In this document: one piece after another, positions 50,322 through 59,468 of the stretch
Position numbering within the stretch: position 1 is the stretch's first letter
Layout of the letters: each line of letters starts with the position of its first letter
DNA from: Microbacterium oxydans
GTDB lineage: Bacteria; Actinomycetota; Actinomycetes; Actinomycetales; Microbacteriaceae
DNA length: 64,000 nucleotides
Assembly: GCF_026559675.1 (NCBI RefSeq)
Contig: NZ_CP092891.1
Span: forward strand, 124,001-188,000
Direction: 5' to 3'
Position numbers and translations under genes: made by a program
The notes under the pieces: model-generated
The model's database searches: none
Told to the model about the DNA's origin: nothing
What the model saw: only the letters and a program-made list of their open reading frames with translations

Positions 50322-51608
50322 TCAGAGGGGCAGCACGATCGCGGCGATCAGCCCGCCGCCCTTCCGCGCCCGCAGACGCACCTCGCCGCCGTGCGTCTTC
50401 GCGATGCTCTGCACGATCGCGAGCCCCAGGCCGGTGCCGTCCGGGCCGGCGGACGTGCGACTCGCATCGCCGCGGTAGAACGGCTCGGTGAGCAGCTCGA
50501 CCGTGGCCGGCGCGATCACGGCCCCGGTGTTCTCCACCTCCACGATCGCGCGTCCGCGCTCCCGACGGGATCGCACCCACAGCTCGCCGCCCGGCACATT
50601 GTGGCGGATGCCGTTCTCGAGCAGGTTCCGGACGGCCCTCGCGAGCAGCACCGCGTCGCCGTCGACCGTGAGCTCGCGGAGGTTCGCGTGCACCTCGATC
50701 TCCTGCACGTCCAGCTCGTCGACCTGGTCCTCGATGAGGCCGCTGAGCTCCACGGGCTCGACCTCGTCCAGTCCGGTGCGGGCGCGGGCGAGGGCGAGCA
50801 GTGCCGTGATGAGGCGTTCGCTCTGCTCGGTGGCCCGCAGCGCGCGCTGCATGTTGGCGCGGAGGTCTTCCGGCACGGCCCCCTGTTCGAGGGGGATCTC
50901 CAGTGCGGTGCGGGTCGTGGTGAGCGGGGTGCGCAGCTCGTGCGACGCATTCGCCACGAAGCGGTCCTGGGCGGTGAAGGCGGACTGCAGCCGGTCGAGC
51001 ATCCCGTCGATGGTGTCGCCGAGCTCCTTGATCTCGTCGTCGGGACCCGGGAGGTCCAGCCGCCGTCCGAGGTCGTGCGCGGAGATGTCGCGCGCGGTGG
51101 CGGTGACCTCTCCGATGCGGTCGAGCGACCGTCGCGCGAGCCAGAACGCGATCGCTCCGGCGACACCGGTGAAGGCCACGAGGACCACGACCGACCACAG
51201 CAGCAGTCCCCCGCCGACCTCGTCGGCGAGGAACGTGGACTGCTGCAGGACAGCGCCCTCGACCGCGTCCAGGGACAGCGTCCGCATCGGCGTGGCCGTC
51301 TGGAACTGGGCGGCGTCGGCGGTCTGGGCGAAGTAGCTGCATCCGGTGCTGATGGTCCCGTACACCAGGCCGCTGCTGTCGCTGAGGGGCGCGACGTCGC
51401 TCATGTCGGTCCCCGGGGTCGCGGCCGTCCCCTCGGCGATGCTCGTGAGCGACAGCGCCGGGACGCAGCTCGCGGCCGTGGTGTCGATGGCGGAGGCGAA
51501 CAGCTGCTGCACCACCAGATACTGCACCGCGAGCAGGGCGGCGCCCGCGGCGATGAACACTCCGGCGATGATGATCACCAACCGGGTGCGGAAGCTCATC
51601 CGTCTCAT
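50322..51608 (-). CDS. Sensor histidine kinase, OmpR-partner type
   Basis: This 428-residue kinase has two helices (about 10-34 and 133-157) around an extracytoplasmic sensor of about 100 residues with Cys48 and Cys90, HAMP (about 158-210), HisKA with His223 (ANASHELRTPL), and an ATPase domain (NLLENGIRHN, GTGLGLAIV). It overlaps the regulator stop by four bases. With its regulator it probably senses a drug or cell-wall signal and controls the divergent MacB-like operon. Confidence 0.93.
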   Translation of the reverse strand: MRRMSFRTRLVIIIAGVFIAAGAALLAVQYLVVQQLFASAIDTTAASCVPALSLTSIAEGTAATPGTDMSDVAPLSDSSGLVYGTISTGCSYFAQTADAAQFQTATPMRTLSLDAVEGAVLQQSTFLADEVGGGLLLWSVVVLVAFTGVAGAIAFWLARRSLDRIGEVTATARDISAHDLGRRLDLPGPDDEIKELGDTIDGMLDRLQSAFTAQDRFVANASHELRTPLTTTRTALEIPLEQGAVPEDLRANMQRALRATEQSERLITALLALARARTGLDEVEPVELSGLIEDQVDELDVQEIEVHANLRELTVDGDAVLLARAVRNLLENGIRHNVPGGELWVRSRRERGRAIVEVENTGAVIAPATVELLTEPFYRGDASRTSAGPDGTGLGLAIVQSIAKTHGGEVRLRARKGGGLIAAIVLPL

Positions 51609-52270
51609 GTCGTCCCCACTCGATAGCCGTGTCCGGCCGCGGACTGGATCACCTCGGGAGAGCCGAGCTTTCGGCGGAGCGTGTGCACCACGATCTTGAC
51701 CACCCCGCGGGTGCGCTCCTGCGGCTCGTCCCAGACCTCGTCCAGCAGATCGTCCGAGCTGACGTAGCCGCCCTCCGCCGCCAGCAGCGTCTCCAGCACC
51801 CCGAACTCCTTGAGCGTGAGCCGGATCGGGGTGCCGTCGCGCTCGACGACGCGGCGCACGACGTCGAGGCGCACGCCCGCGAACTCCAGGACCGCGGTCG
51901 CGCGCGTGGAGCCTCCTCGACGGCCGAGCGCACGGAGGCGGGCCAGCAGCTCGAGGTAGGCGAAGGGCTTCGCGAGGTAGTCGTCGGCGCCGAGGTCGAG
52001 CCCTTCGACCCGGTCGTTGAGGGTGCCGGCCGCCGTGAGCATGAGGATACGGGCCGGATACTCCTGCGCCACGAGCGTGCGGCACACCGCGTCCCCGCTC
52101 AGTGCGGGCAGGTCGCGGTCGAGCACGATCACATCCACGTCGGTCGACGCGGCCGCCGTCAGGGCACTCGCGCCGTCACGGGCGACGTCCACGAGGTACC
52201 CCTCGCGGCGCAGGCCGTCGGCCAGTGTGTCGGCCAGGTCGGCCTCGTCCTCCACCAGCAGCAGTCGCAT
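51605..52270 (-). CDS. OmpR/PhoB-family response regulator
   Basis: This 221-residue protein has a receiver with Asp51 (VIVLDRDLP) and Lys in DYLAKPF, and a winged-helix DNA domain (RLTLKEFGVLETLLA... VVKIVVHTLRRKLG). It precedes the kinase gene in one operon. Direct repeats upstream (52303-52320) fit binding by a dimer of this family, so it may regulate both itself and the efflux operon. Confidence 0.93.
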   Translation of the reverse strand: MRLLLVEDEADLADTLADGLRREGYLVDVARDGASALTAAASTDVDVIVLDRDLPALSGDAVCRTLVAQEYPARILMLTAAGTLNDRVEGLDLGADDYLAKPFAYLELLARLRALGRRGGSTRATAVLEFAGVRLDVVRRVVERDGTPIRLTLKEFGVLETLLAAEGGYVSSDDLLDEVWDEPQERTRGVVKIVVHTLRRKLGSPEVIQSAAGHGYRVGTT

Positions 52271-52302
52271 GGCACCTCCCGTATCCGAGGGTGCGCGTTC
52301 CG

Positions 52303-52320
52303 CGGTTAGTTTCCGGTTAG
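52303..52320. promoter_or_regulatory. CGGTTAG direct repeats, probable response-regulator site
   Basis: CGGTTAG occurs at 52303-52309 and 52314-52320, an 11-bp step. OmpR/PhoB-type regulators usually bind direct repeats with this one-turn spacing. The site lies in the divergent gap between the response regulator and the efflux operon. Confidence 0.6.
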
Positions 52321-52406
52321 GCGCCGTCATACCCACAGCAAACCACCGCATCCGTAGAACTGACTGCACGTCGCGGATGAGCTGCGACCGCGAGAAAGGG
52401 AAAGTC

Positions 52407-53171
52407 ATGTTCGACTCGAAAGCACGTCGTTCGCTGGCGGTGATGCCCGCTGTCGTGGCGCTCTTCGCGCTCGCCGCGTGCGCCGCACCCTCCGGAGACG
52501 ACAAGGCGAAGGACGGCGCGAACGACGCGGCCGCCACGCGGTTCGTGACCTGCCTCACCGGTGAGGGTCAGACCGCGAAGATCGTCGAGGGCGGCCAGGT
52601 GGGGTTGCTGATGCCGGATGTCGCGGGGGGCGAGGGAGCCCTCGGCACGCTGAGCGACAGCACCGCGACGATGGGCGCGGGCGACGGCGAGGAGATGGCG
52701 ATGTCGATGATCTTCTCGGACGACGACGGCACCTGGCTGGCGTCGACCGCGGCGTCGGGCTACCCGGAGGAGGGCGGTCAGCGCGCGGCCTGGGAGAAGT
52801 GCGAGGAGAAGGTCCCCGAGTTCACGCAGCCGGAGCCCGACATCTCGGCGTCGGGGTCGCAGACGCAGATGATCTCGCCGGAGGAGATCATCGAATCGGG
52901 GCTCGCGTTCGCCGCCTGCGCGCGGGACAACGGCTTCACGGACTTCGCCGACCCCGACGCGGACGGCATGCTCACGCTGCCCGTCGGCATGACGGAGGAT
53001 GAGGCCCGCACGCTGCTCGAGGCCTGCGCCGACTCGGCGGGGGAGATGCCGCCCATGTTCACGCAGGAGAGCATCGAATCCGCCGACTTCGACTGGTTCG
53101 CGCTGATGGGCGAGTACTTCGAGGGCGCGTTCTCGGTCGCCACGGTGCTCCCGTCCGGGGGCGAGGAATGA
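52407..53171 (+). CDS. Lipoprotein of MacB-like efflux operon
   Basis: This 254-residue protein has lipobox LAAC (Cys about 25), followed by an acidic linker. No domain is recognised. Two short related tracts, TRFVTCLTGEG and GLAFAACARDNGFTDFADPD, recall the small-residue repeats of actinobacterial lipoproteins coded next to HlyD/MacB pumps. It is first in the operon, overlapping the adaptor gene by ATGA, so it may be the substrate-catching or sensing part. Confidence 0.75.
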   Translation: MFDSKARRSLAVMPAVVALFALAACAAPSGDDKAKDGANDAAATRFVTCLTGEGQTAKIVEGGQVGLLMPDVAGGEGALGTLSDSTATMGAGDGEEMAMSMIFSDDDGTWLASTAASGYPEEGGQRAAWEKCEEKVPEFTQPEPDISASGSQTQMISPEEIIESGLAFAACARDNGFTDFADPDADGMLTLPVGMTEDEARTLLEACADSAGEMPPMFTQESIESADFDWFALMGEYFEGAFSVATVLPSGGEE

Positions 53172-54223
53172 CCCGCCGCCTGACCAAGGTGCTGGCGCCG
53201 GTCGGGGTGCTGCTCGTGGCGGCGGCGGTGACGCTGGCGGTGCTGCAGCCGTGGAGCTCGGTGGCCCAGACGCCGGACGAGAAGGAGAAGCCGGTCACCG
53301 CCGAGGCCGAGCTCACCACGCTCACGTCCGACCTGCGGCTCAACGGCAGTCTCAGCTACGGGGCGTCCATCGCCCTGCCCGGCCGCGCCGGGACCATCAC
53401 GCGTCTGCCGAAGGCCGGCGAGGTGATCGGCGTGGGGCAGGCCATCTACGAGGTCGACGGGAAGCCCGTGATCGCCATGCGCGGCGACCGGCCGTTCTGG
53501 CGGGACCTGGGCTACGGCGTGGAGGACGGCCCCGACGTGCGACAGCTGGAGCAGGCGCTGGCCGACCTCGGTTTCGGTACGGACATGACGGTGGACGACG
53601 AGTTCACGCGGGTCACCGAGGCCAACGTGAAGGCGTGGCAGAAGTCCCTCGGCGTGACGAAGGACGGCGTGGTGAAGCTCGGCGATGTCGTCGCGATCAC
53701 GGCGGCGTCGGTTCGCGTCGAGTCGGTCACGGCCAAGCTCGGCGACCCGGCGGGAACGAGCCCGCTCACCTACACGAGCACCACGCTCCGGGTGGTCGCC
53801 AAGCTGACGGATGCCCAGGCGCGCGAGATCCTGCCGGCGACGCCGGTGACGGTGATCCTGCCCGACGGCACCGAGGCGCCGGCCACCGTGACGGCCGTCG
53901 ACCCGGGCGGTCAGCCGACCGGGAAGGAGGGGGAGACCACACCGGCCACCGCGAACATCGAGTTCGACGACCCGGCCGTCGCGGAGGGCATCGGGCTGCG
54001 TGCGGTCAAGGTGGTGTTCGCGACCTCGGAGGTGAAGGACGCCCTCGTGGTGCCGGTCACCGCCCTCGTCGCGACGACCGACGGCGGCTACGCGGTCGAC
54101 GTCCTGCGCAAGGGCGGCAAGGTCGAGCGCGTCGCCGTCGAGGTCGGTCTGATCGCCGACACCAAGGTGCAGGTCACCGGTGGTGACCTCGCCGCGGGCG
54201 ACGCCGTGGTGGTGGCGCAATGA
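53168..54223 (+). CDS. HlyD-like membrane-fusion protein with peptidoglycan-binding domain
   Basis: This 351-residue protein has one amino helix, a PG_binding_1 domain (about 118-165; DVRQLEQALADLGFGTDMTVDDEF), and adaptor beta domains with GRAGTITRLPKAGEVIGVGQAIYEVDG and a carboxyl VVPVTALVATTDG. In actinobacteria such proteins link MacB-type pumps to the wall. Overlaps its neighbours by 4 bases at each end. Confidence 0.88.
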   Translation: MTRRLTKVLAPVGVLLVAAAVTLAVLQPWSSVAQTPDEKEKPVTAEAELTTLTSDLRLNGSLSYGASIALPGRAGTITRLPKAGEVIGVGQAIYEVDGKPVIAMRGDRPFWRDLGYGVEDGPDVRQLEQALADLGFGTDMTVDDEFTRVTEANVKAWQKSLGVTKDGVVKLGDVVAITAASVRVESVTAKLGDPAGTSPLTYTSTTLRVVAKLTDAQAREILPATPVTVILPDGTEAPATVTAVDPGGQPTGKEGETTPATANIEFDDPAVAEGIGLRAVKVVFATSEVKDALVVPVTALVATTDGGYAVDVLRKGGKVERVAVEVGLIADTKVQVTGGDLAAGDAVVVAQ

Positions 54224-54930
54224 CGCCGGACACCGTCGTCGAGCTCGTCGACGTCGTGAAGGAGTATCCCGGCAACCCGCCGCTGCGCGTGCTGCACGGC
54301 ATGAGTCTGGCGATCGAGAGCGGCGAGCTGGTGGCCGTCGTGGGGGCATCAGGATCGGGGAAGAGCACGATGCTCTCGATCATGGGCACCCTCGACGACC
54401 CCACCAGCGGCACCGTGCTGATCGACGGGACGGATGCCGCGGCGCTGCCGGAGCGCGAGCGTGCGGTCCTGCGCGCTCGCCGCATCGGGTTCGTGTTCCA
54501 GCAGTTCTTCCTGCTGCCGGCGCTGAGCGCGGTCGACAACGTCGCGCTCGGACTCCTCTACTCCGGGGTGCCGGTCGCCGAGCGCGCGGTGCGTGCCGCG
54601 GCCGCCCTGGAACGTGTCGGCCTGGGCGCCCGCATGAAGCACCGGCCGGGGCAGCTCTCCGGCGGGGAGCAGCAGCGTGTGGCGATCGCGCGGGCGATCG
54701 TGGGGAGCCCGTCGGTGCTGTTCGCCGACGAGCCGACCGGAGCGCTCGACTCCACGACCGGCGAGCGCATCCTCGAGCTGCTCACCTCGATCGCCGATTC
54801 CGGGACCGCGGTCGTGATCATCACGCACGACGCGCACATCGCCGAGCGCACGCAGCGGCAGGTCAGCATCCACGACGGTCGCATCGTGAGCGACACGGGT
54901 GCGCGCGAGCGGGATGAGGTCGCGGCATGA
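54220..54930 (+). CDS. MacB/LolD-type ABC ATPase
   Basis: This 236-residue ATPase has Walker A GASGSGKSTMLSIMG, signature LSGGEQQRVAIARAI, Walker B VLFADEPTGALDS and switch ITHDAHIAE. It drives the FtsX-like permease that follows. This MacAB-like group uses ATP for mechanotransmission rather than classical transport. Substrate may be an antimicrobial peptide or drug. Confidence 0.93.
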   Translation: MTPDTVVELVDVVKEYPGNPPLRVLHGMSLAIESGELVAVVGASGSGKSTMLSIMGTLDDPTSGTVLIDGTDAAALPERERAVLRARRIGFVFQQFFLLPALSAVDNVALGLLYSGVPVAERAVRAAAALERVGLGARMKHRPGQLSGGEQQRVAIARAIVGSPSVLFADEPTGALDSTTGERILELLTSIADSGTAVVIITHDAHIAERTQRQVSIHDGRIVSDTGARERDEVAA

Positions 54931-56135
54931 GGCGCAGGGGGGAGCGGATGCCGCGGCTCAGCGTCGGCGACAGCATCCGCACCGCGCTCATCGGGCCGCG
55001 CAGCCGCAAGATGCGCACGGCCCTGTCGGCGCTCGGAGTGGCGGTCGGCATCGCGGCACTCACGGCCATCACCGGCATCGCCGCGTCGAATCAGGCGGAG
55101 CTTCTGGCGAAGCTCGACGCGCTCGGGGCGAACATGATCGTGGTGCAGCCCGGGTACGGGCCGGACAACAAGCCGGTCGCGCTGCCCGCATCGGCAGCCG
55201 GGATGATCGAGCGGGTCGACGGCGTCGAGGAGGTCGGGGTGCTGGAGAAGGTGCCGGACGGCACCGGGGTGTACCGCAACGACCTCATGCCGAAGAGTCA
55301 GGGCAACGGGCTGACCGCGTATGCCGCGAGCCCCGACTTCCTGTCGTCGGTCGAGGGGTCGGTGGCGAAGGGCGCCTGGTTCGACGAGACCGACCGTTCG
55401 CTGCCGGTGACCGTGCTCGGAGCGGCGGCCGCTGCGCGGATGGGCATCACGGAACCGGGGGTGCGGGTGTGGATCGGGGAGCAGTGGTACACCGTGATCG
55501 GGATCCTCGACTCGGCCGGTCTCGCCGAGTCGATCGACGCGAGCGCCTTCCTCGGCGACCACTGGGCGGCCGAGCACGTGTCGGCGAAGGGGGACGACAC
55601 GATCGCCGCGATCTACGTGCGGATGGCCGATGGCGACACCGGGGAGAAGATCCGCGACGCGATCGCCCGTGCGGCGAATCCGTCGTCCCCGTATGTGCAG
55701 GTGACCGGGCTCGGCGACCTCGCCGGCGCACGGGACACCGCAGATGACTCGCTGTCCGGCCTCGCGGTCGGTCTCGCCGCGATCGCTCTGCTGGTCGGAG
55801 GGATCGGCATCGCCAACACCATGGTGGTGGCGGTGCTGGAGCGGCGCGGCGAGATCGGACTCCGGCGGGCGCTCGGCGCGCGTTCGGGGCAGATCGCGGG
55901 TCAGTTCGTGGCGGAGGCGATCGTGCTCGGCGGCCTGGGGGGCATCGCCGGGGTGATCTGCGGGGCGCTCGGCGTCGTCGCGTACGCCTCGATCCAGGGG
56001 CAGGCGGTGACGATCCCCCTGGTGGTGCTCGTCGGCGGCCCCGTCGTGGCGCTGGTGGTCGGAGTGATCGCGGGTCTGTACCCCGCGGTGAGCGCGGCAC
56101 GGCTGTCGCCCACCGCGGCCCTGCGGACGGTCTGA
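54927..56135 (+). CDS. MacB/FtsX-type ABC permease
   Basis: This 402-residue protein has one amino helix (about 35-55), a MacB periplasmic-core-like domain (about 56-270), and three carboxyl helices with GIGIANTMVVAVLERRGEIGLRRALGARSGQI, the FtsX/MacB signature. It ends with LSPTAALRTV, typical of the family. Last gene of the operon. Confidence 0.93.
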   Translation: MRRRGERMPRLSVGDSIRTALIGPRSRKMRTALSALGVAVGIAALTAITGIAASNQAELLAKLDALGANMIVVQPGYGPDNKPVALPASAAGMIERVDGVEEVGVLEKVPDGTGVYRNDLMPKSQGNGLTAYAASPDFLSSVEGSVAKGAWFDETDRSLPVTVLGAAAAARMGITEPGVRVWIGEQWYTVIGILDSAGLAESIDASAFLGDHWAAEHVSAKGDDTIAAIYVRMADGDTGEKIRDAIARAANPSSPYVQVTGLGDLAGARDTADDSLSGLAVGLAAIALLVGGIGIANTMVVAVLERRGEIGLRRALGARSGQIAGQFVAEAIVLGGLGGIAGVICGALGVVAYASIQGQAVTIPLVVLVGGPVVALVVGVIAGLYPAVSAARLSPTAALRTV

Positions 56136-56250
56136 GCCCCCGGGTTCGCCCTGATCGCGCGCGGGAGTATGTTCCGGTCGCACCTCCTGTCGCTTCTCGT
56201 CGTTGCGCCCAGGAAGTGCGACTGGAACGTGCGGCCGCGTGACGGAGGCA

Positions 56251-59200
56251 CTACGGGGAGCAGAAGACGCGAAGACGAACGCCGCATTGCTGCGCGGCGC
56301 TCCACAGACCGGTGAGCAGGACATAAGCCTGGGTGGCATGCGGCGCCGGGTCGTCCTTCTCCAGTTCCGCGCGGAGTTTGCGGATCGACAGGGAAGCGCC
56401 TGCCACCACCCACACTTCACGTTGGTAGGAGTGGGATTGGATGCGGCTGTCGATTTCTTGCCAGACCTCGGCTCCGGTCCGGGTGGGCCCGCCCCAGGGG
56501 AGGCGAATACGCGGGGCCGTGCGCTGGGACTCCTTCCATTCCTTGCCCCAGTAGTCGGTGCGGGGCCGATCGACGTTCCCGAGGGTGAGGTATCGCAGAT
56601 TCTTGATCGCCTGGCTCGCAACGACGTGGAACGCGCCGGCCGAGAGCTCGCTGCCGGTGGAGATCTTGGTCTTCTTGTTCTTCTTCTTGGTCGCCTTCGC
56701 GTGGATGAAGGCGACGGCGGCGTCGTCGTAGGCGATGAAATCCGCGATCTCGGCGGAAAGGTCCGTGCATATCAAGAACGTCGAGCCTGACGTGAACCGC
56801 TTCGGTACGAGGGTGTTCTCGATGATGCCGAATACCGAGTCGGTCGGCCAGTGCCCCGTGGGGTTCGGGTTGCCTTTCTCCTCCAACGCAGCGGCCAACG
56901 TCTGTTCGGACTCAAGGATCCCCAGGATGCCGTCGCCACCCGTGCGCCTATCCGCGAGGTCCCAGAAGTAGCCGTTCGAATAGACGGAGCCGGACGCTGT
57001 CGCCACTCGGAAGGCCTGCGTGAGGTTGATCGTCGCGAGGGTACCGCGACCATCCTCTGGGGCCAGGTCGGCGGTCAGATCGTCGAATTCCGGGGAGGAG
57101 ACGCGGTAACGGCGTCTGCGCGCATCCCAAGAGATGAAAGCACGGATATCGGATCCGCCGACCGAGATCGAGAACCCGCCGTCGGGATCCACCGCACTCC
57201 CCGTCTCGTCGCTCAGGTGCGCTGCGGCGTCGGGTGTGACGGCGGTGGCCATCCACTCGGGATCCATGTCGAGGAGCACGTGGAGGGGCGTGGGGTCCTT
57301 CGGCGGCGAAGTCTCGGAGGCGTAGCGGTTCAGGGACGGCGCCGCATCCGCCGTACCGTTCAGTTCTCTCGCTCTCGCCGAAACCCAGGCGTGGAACGAC
57401 TCGAAGGACGTGTCGGCACCGTTCTGACGATCGTGGATGCGGCTGTTCTTCGTGCCAACGTAGCGGGCGACGCGGGGCGATTCGGGCGCGTCGTCGGATA
57501 CGACGGCCTGCGCGTTCGTCCACGCGTAGGCCGAGGCCCCGATCTCCGATGCCACGTTCCTCAGGTCCCTCGCTCGCAGGCTCCGTGAGCGGATGGCGTC
57601 ACGGCTCAGATCCGAGTTGATGAGCGACACGCTCGTGACGGTAGCGTTCCCGGGCAGTGTCCGGTGGAGGCTCGCGACCTCCGGTCGACGGAACGCGGAG
57701 ACGAGGCAACGCGGTGCTGCGCCTTCACTGTCGGCATAGAAGACGAACCCATCGTGCTGGATCAGTGTCGTGTATCCGACCCGCGTCTCGATGTGGGAGG
57801 CATTCGTCAACACGGGCGAATTGTTGAAGGAGACCCAGGCGATAACGCGGGAATTGGCGTATCCGTCAGGGGTGAACGGACCGTAGACCTGACGTTTCGC
57901 CTGCTGCCACTCCCCGACGATGGATTGGACGAGAGCATCGAATCCTGCGGATGTGAGGGGGGTGGAGGCGTCAGGAGCGGCTCGGTCTTCGTCGCGCCAT
58001 ACCCGAACGTTCGCCGCGTAGGCGAACTCTCTCCAGAGATCGGGGGAAGCGAAGTCGAGTCCGCGCCGGAACCGGCCGCCCCAATATGTGTTCTCCGGTT
58101 GGCTTCGGAGAAGATTGGACGTGAGCGTCGCGAAGGTCGTCGGCGCGGAGGTCGCTTTCTCGTCGTAGGCCTTGTAGCGTTCCCAGGCATCACGCGTGGC
58201 CGCGATGTCCGGAGCGAGTATGAGAGCGGGCGACGGTCCGTCGAGGGACGGGTTGCGGAGGACTCGACCGATTTGCTGGATCGTCGACCGGTCGTCCGTG
58301 AAGGGGTCATGGAGAGCCAGGATGCGGAGATCGGCGTCGTCGAATCCCTCGCGAAGCTTGAACTGGTGAACCCAGAAGCGGTGAAGGGGCCGTTTACGTC
58401 GCGGGGGGACGGCCGGCTTGAGGTCGGGGCTCCCCGATTTCTTGAACTGGTCATGGAAGCCGATCGCGGTCTCGCCGCGCGCGTGGAGCGCCTCGACGAC
58501 TCTCTCTACGGCATCGCGTCGATCGCATCGGATCAGGACGCGTTCCTCTGGCGCGACCCCGCGGGCGGTCAGATCGCTGAGGAGCGCAGTCACGAACGCG
58601 GCCGGTTCGGTCTCGGGGCCGAGAGACGCGAATTCCGGAACACGGAGGATGCGCTCCTTCTCGGCTTCGCGGTGACGGAAGCGGTAGTGGTGCCCACTTG
58701 CGATGTCGAAGGATCGGTTGTCGTTGCGGAAGGCCGTCGCCGTGAGCAGGCACGTCTTCACTCCCATGCCGCGGATCGCCTGGGACCAGAGCGTGGAAGG
58801 CTCGTAGTGACACTCGTCGATGACGGCGTAGTCCACGTTGCGGAAGGCCTCACGCATCACTTCTGCGTCACGCCCACAGAGCTTCCATGCCGCGTGGGCC
58901 TTCGCGATGGTGCCGACCCAGATTCGTCGCTGCGCCGCCCCCTCGCGCAACCGGTCGAGCCACTCCGACGCCGTGGGGATCGCGACGACCGTCGTGCTCG
59001 CGGGAGGCGAGAGGCCGAGGCTGGTCCATTGGCGTCCCGACAGGTCATCGAGCAGCTGCCTGGACAGCGCCTTCCAGGGGGTCAGGACGACGACGTCGCG
59101 AGTGAGGACGCCCACGCGGGTGACCACGTCGGCGATGACGGCGGTCTTCCCTGTTCCGGTCGGCATGGACACGAGCGCCGAACCCGTCGCCTCCGAGTCC

Positions 59201-59337
59201 CCCAGGTATCGCTCGAAGGTCGAGGCGGCTCGGCGCTGGTGCGGCCAGAGGGGTAAGGTCGGCGGGTCCTCGAGAGCCAAGTCGTCGTCCACTTCTGTCG
59301 GGTCAGCGGGAGCTCGCCGGCCGGCTCCCCGTTGCAT
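56251..59337 (-). CDS. SF2 DEAD/DEAH-like helicase fused to a restriction-like nuclease domain
   Basis: This 1028-residue protein has a Walker A SMPTGTGKTAV (about 57-67), motif II DECH (174-177), motif III LTATA (198-202), and motif VI QQIGRVLR (354-361), so the first 400 residues are an SF2 helicase core. The long middle part is unknown. Near the carboxyl end an E863, D871/872, HAK (879-881), Q909 series sits in EIADFIAYDDAAVAFIHAKA and SQAIKNL, resembling a PD-(D/E)xK nuclease. Base composition is lower in GC than neighbours by eye. It is a lone gene, so a single-gene defence system or DNA-processing enzyme is likely; function unknown. Confidence 0.8.
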   Translation of the reverse strand: MQRGAGRRAPADPTEVDDDLALEDPPTLPLWPHQRRAASTFERYLGDSEATGSALVSMPTGTGKTAVIADVVTRVGVLTRDVVVLTPWKALSRQLLDDLSGRQWTSLGLSPPASTTVVAIPTASEWLDRLREGAAQRRIWVGTIAKAHAAWKLCGRDAEVMREAFRNVDYAVIDECHYEPSTLWSQAIRGMGVKTCLLTATAFRNDNRSFDIASGHHYRFRHREAEKERILRVPEFASLGPETEPAAFVTALLSDLTARGVAPEERVLIRCDRRDAVERVVEALHARGETAIGFHDQFKKSGSPDLKPAVPPRRKRPLHRFWVHQFKLREGFDDADLRILALHDPFTDDRSTIQQIGRVLRNPSLDGPSPALILAPDIAATRDAWERYKAYDEKATSAPTTFATLTSNLLRSQPENTYWGGRFRRGLDFASPDLWREFAYAANVRVWRDEDRAAPDASTPLTSAGFDALVQSIVGEWQQAKRQVYGPFTPDGYANSRVIAWVSFNNSPVLTNASHIETRVGYTTLIQHDGFVFYADSEGAAPRCLVSAFRRPEVASLHRTLPGNATVTSVSLINSDLSRDAIRSRSLRARDLRNVASEIGASAYAWTNAQAVVSDDAPESPRVARYVGTKNSRIHDRQNGADTSFESFHAWVSARARELNGTADAAPSLNRYASETSPPKDPTPLHVLLDMDPEWMATAVTPDAAAHLSDETGSAVDPDGGFSISVGGSDIRAFISWDARRRRYRVSSPEFDDLTADLAPEDGRGTLATINLTQAFRVATASGSVYSNGYFWDLADRRTGGDGILGILESEQTLAAALEEKGNPNPTGHWPTDSVFGIIENTLVPKRFTSGSTFLICTDLSAEIADFIAYDDAAVAFIHAKATKKKNKKTKISTGSELSAGAFHVVASQAIKNLRYLTLGNVDRPRTDYWGKEWKESQRTAPRIRLPWGGPTRTGAEVWQEIDSRIQSHSYQREVWVVAGASLSIRKLRAELEKDDPAPHATQAYVLLTGLWSAAQQCGVRLRVFCSP

Positions 59338-59417
59338 CCGTTCCGCTCATCATGTCGTCGAATCGCGATGCGAGCACGGGCGACACGCGTGAACACCGCC
59401 GAGCGTGGCGAAACGCC

Positions 59418-59443
59418 CCGACCGGGTCGAGTGACCCGGTCGG
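59418..59443 (-). terminator. Terminator of the DrrAB-like operon
   Basis: CCGACCGGGTC (59418-59428) pairs with GACCCGGTCGG (59433-59443) around GAGT. It follows the stop of the permease on the minus strand. Confidence 0.85.
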
Positions 59444-59468
59444 AGCGTCCCGTCTCGCTGGGCGAAGA

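Noticed and set aside
56251..59337. Hachiman, Zorya or Druantia helicase component.
   Set aside because: No partner gene is adjacent, and the carboxyl region does not match the domain layout I know for those helicases.
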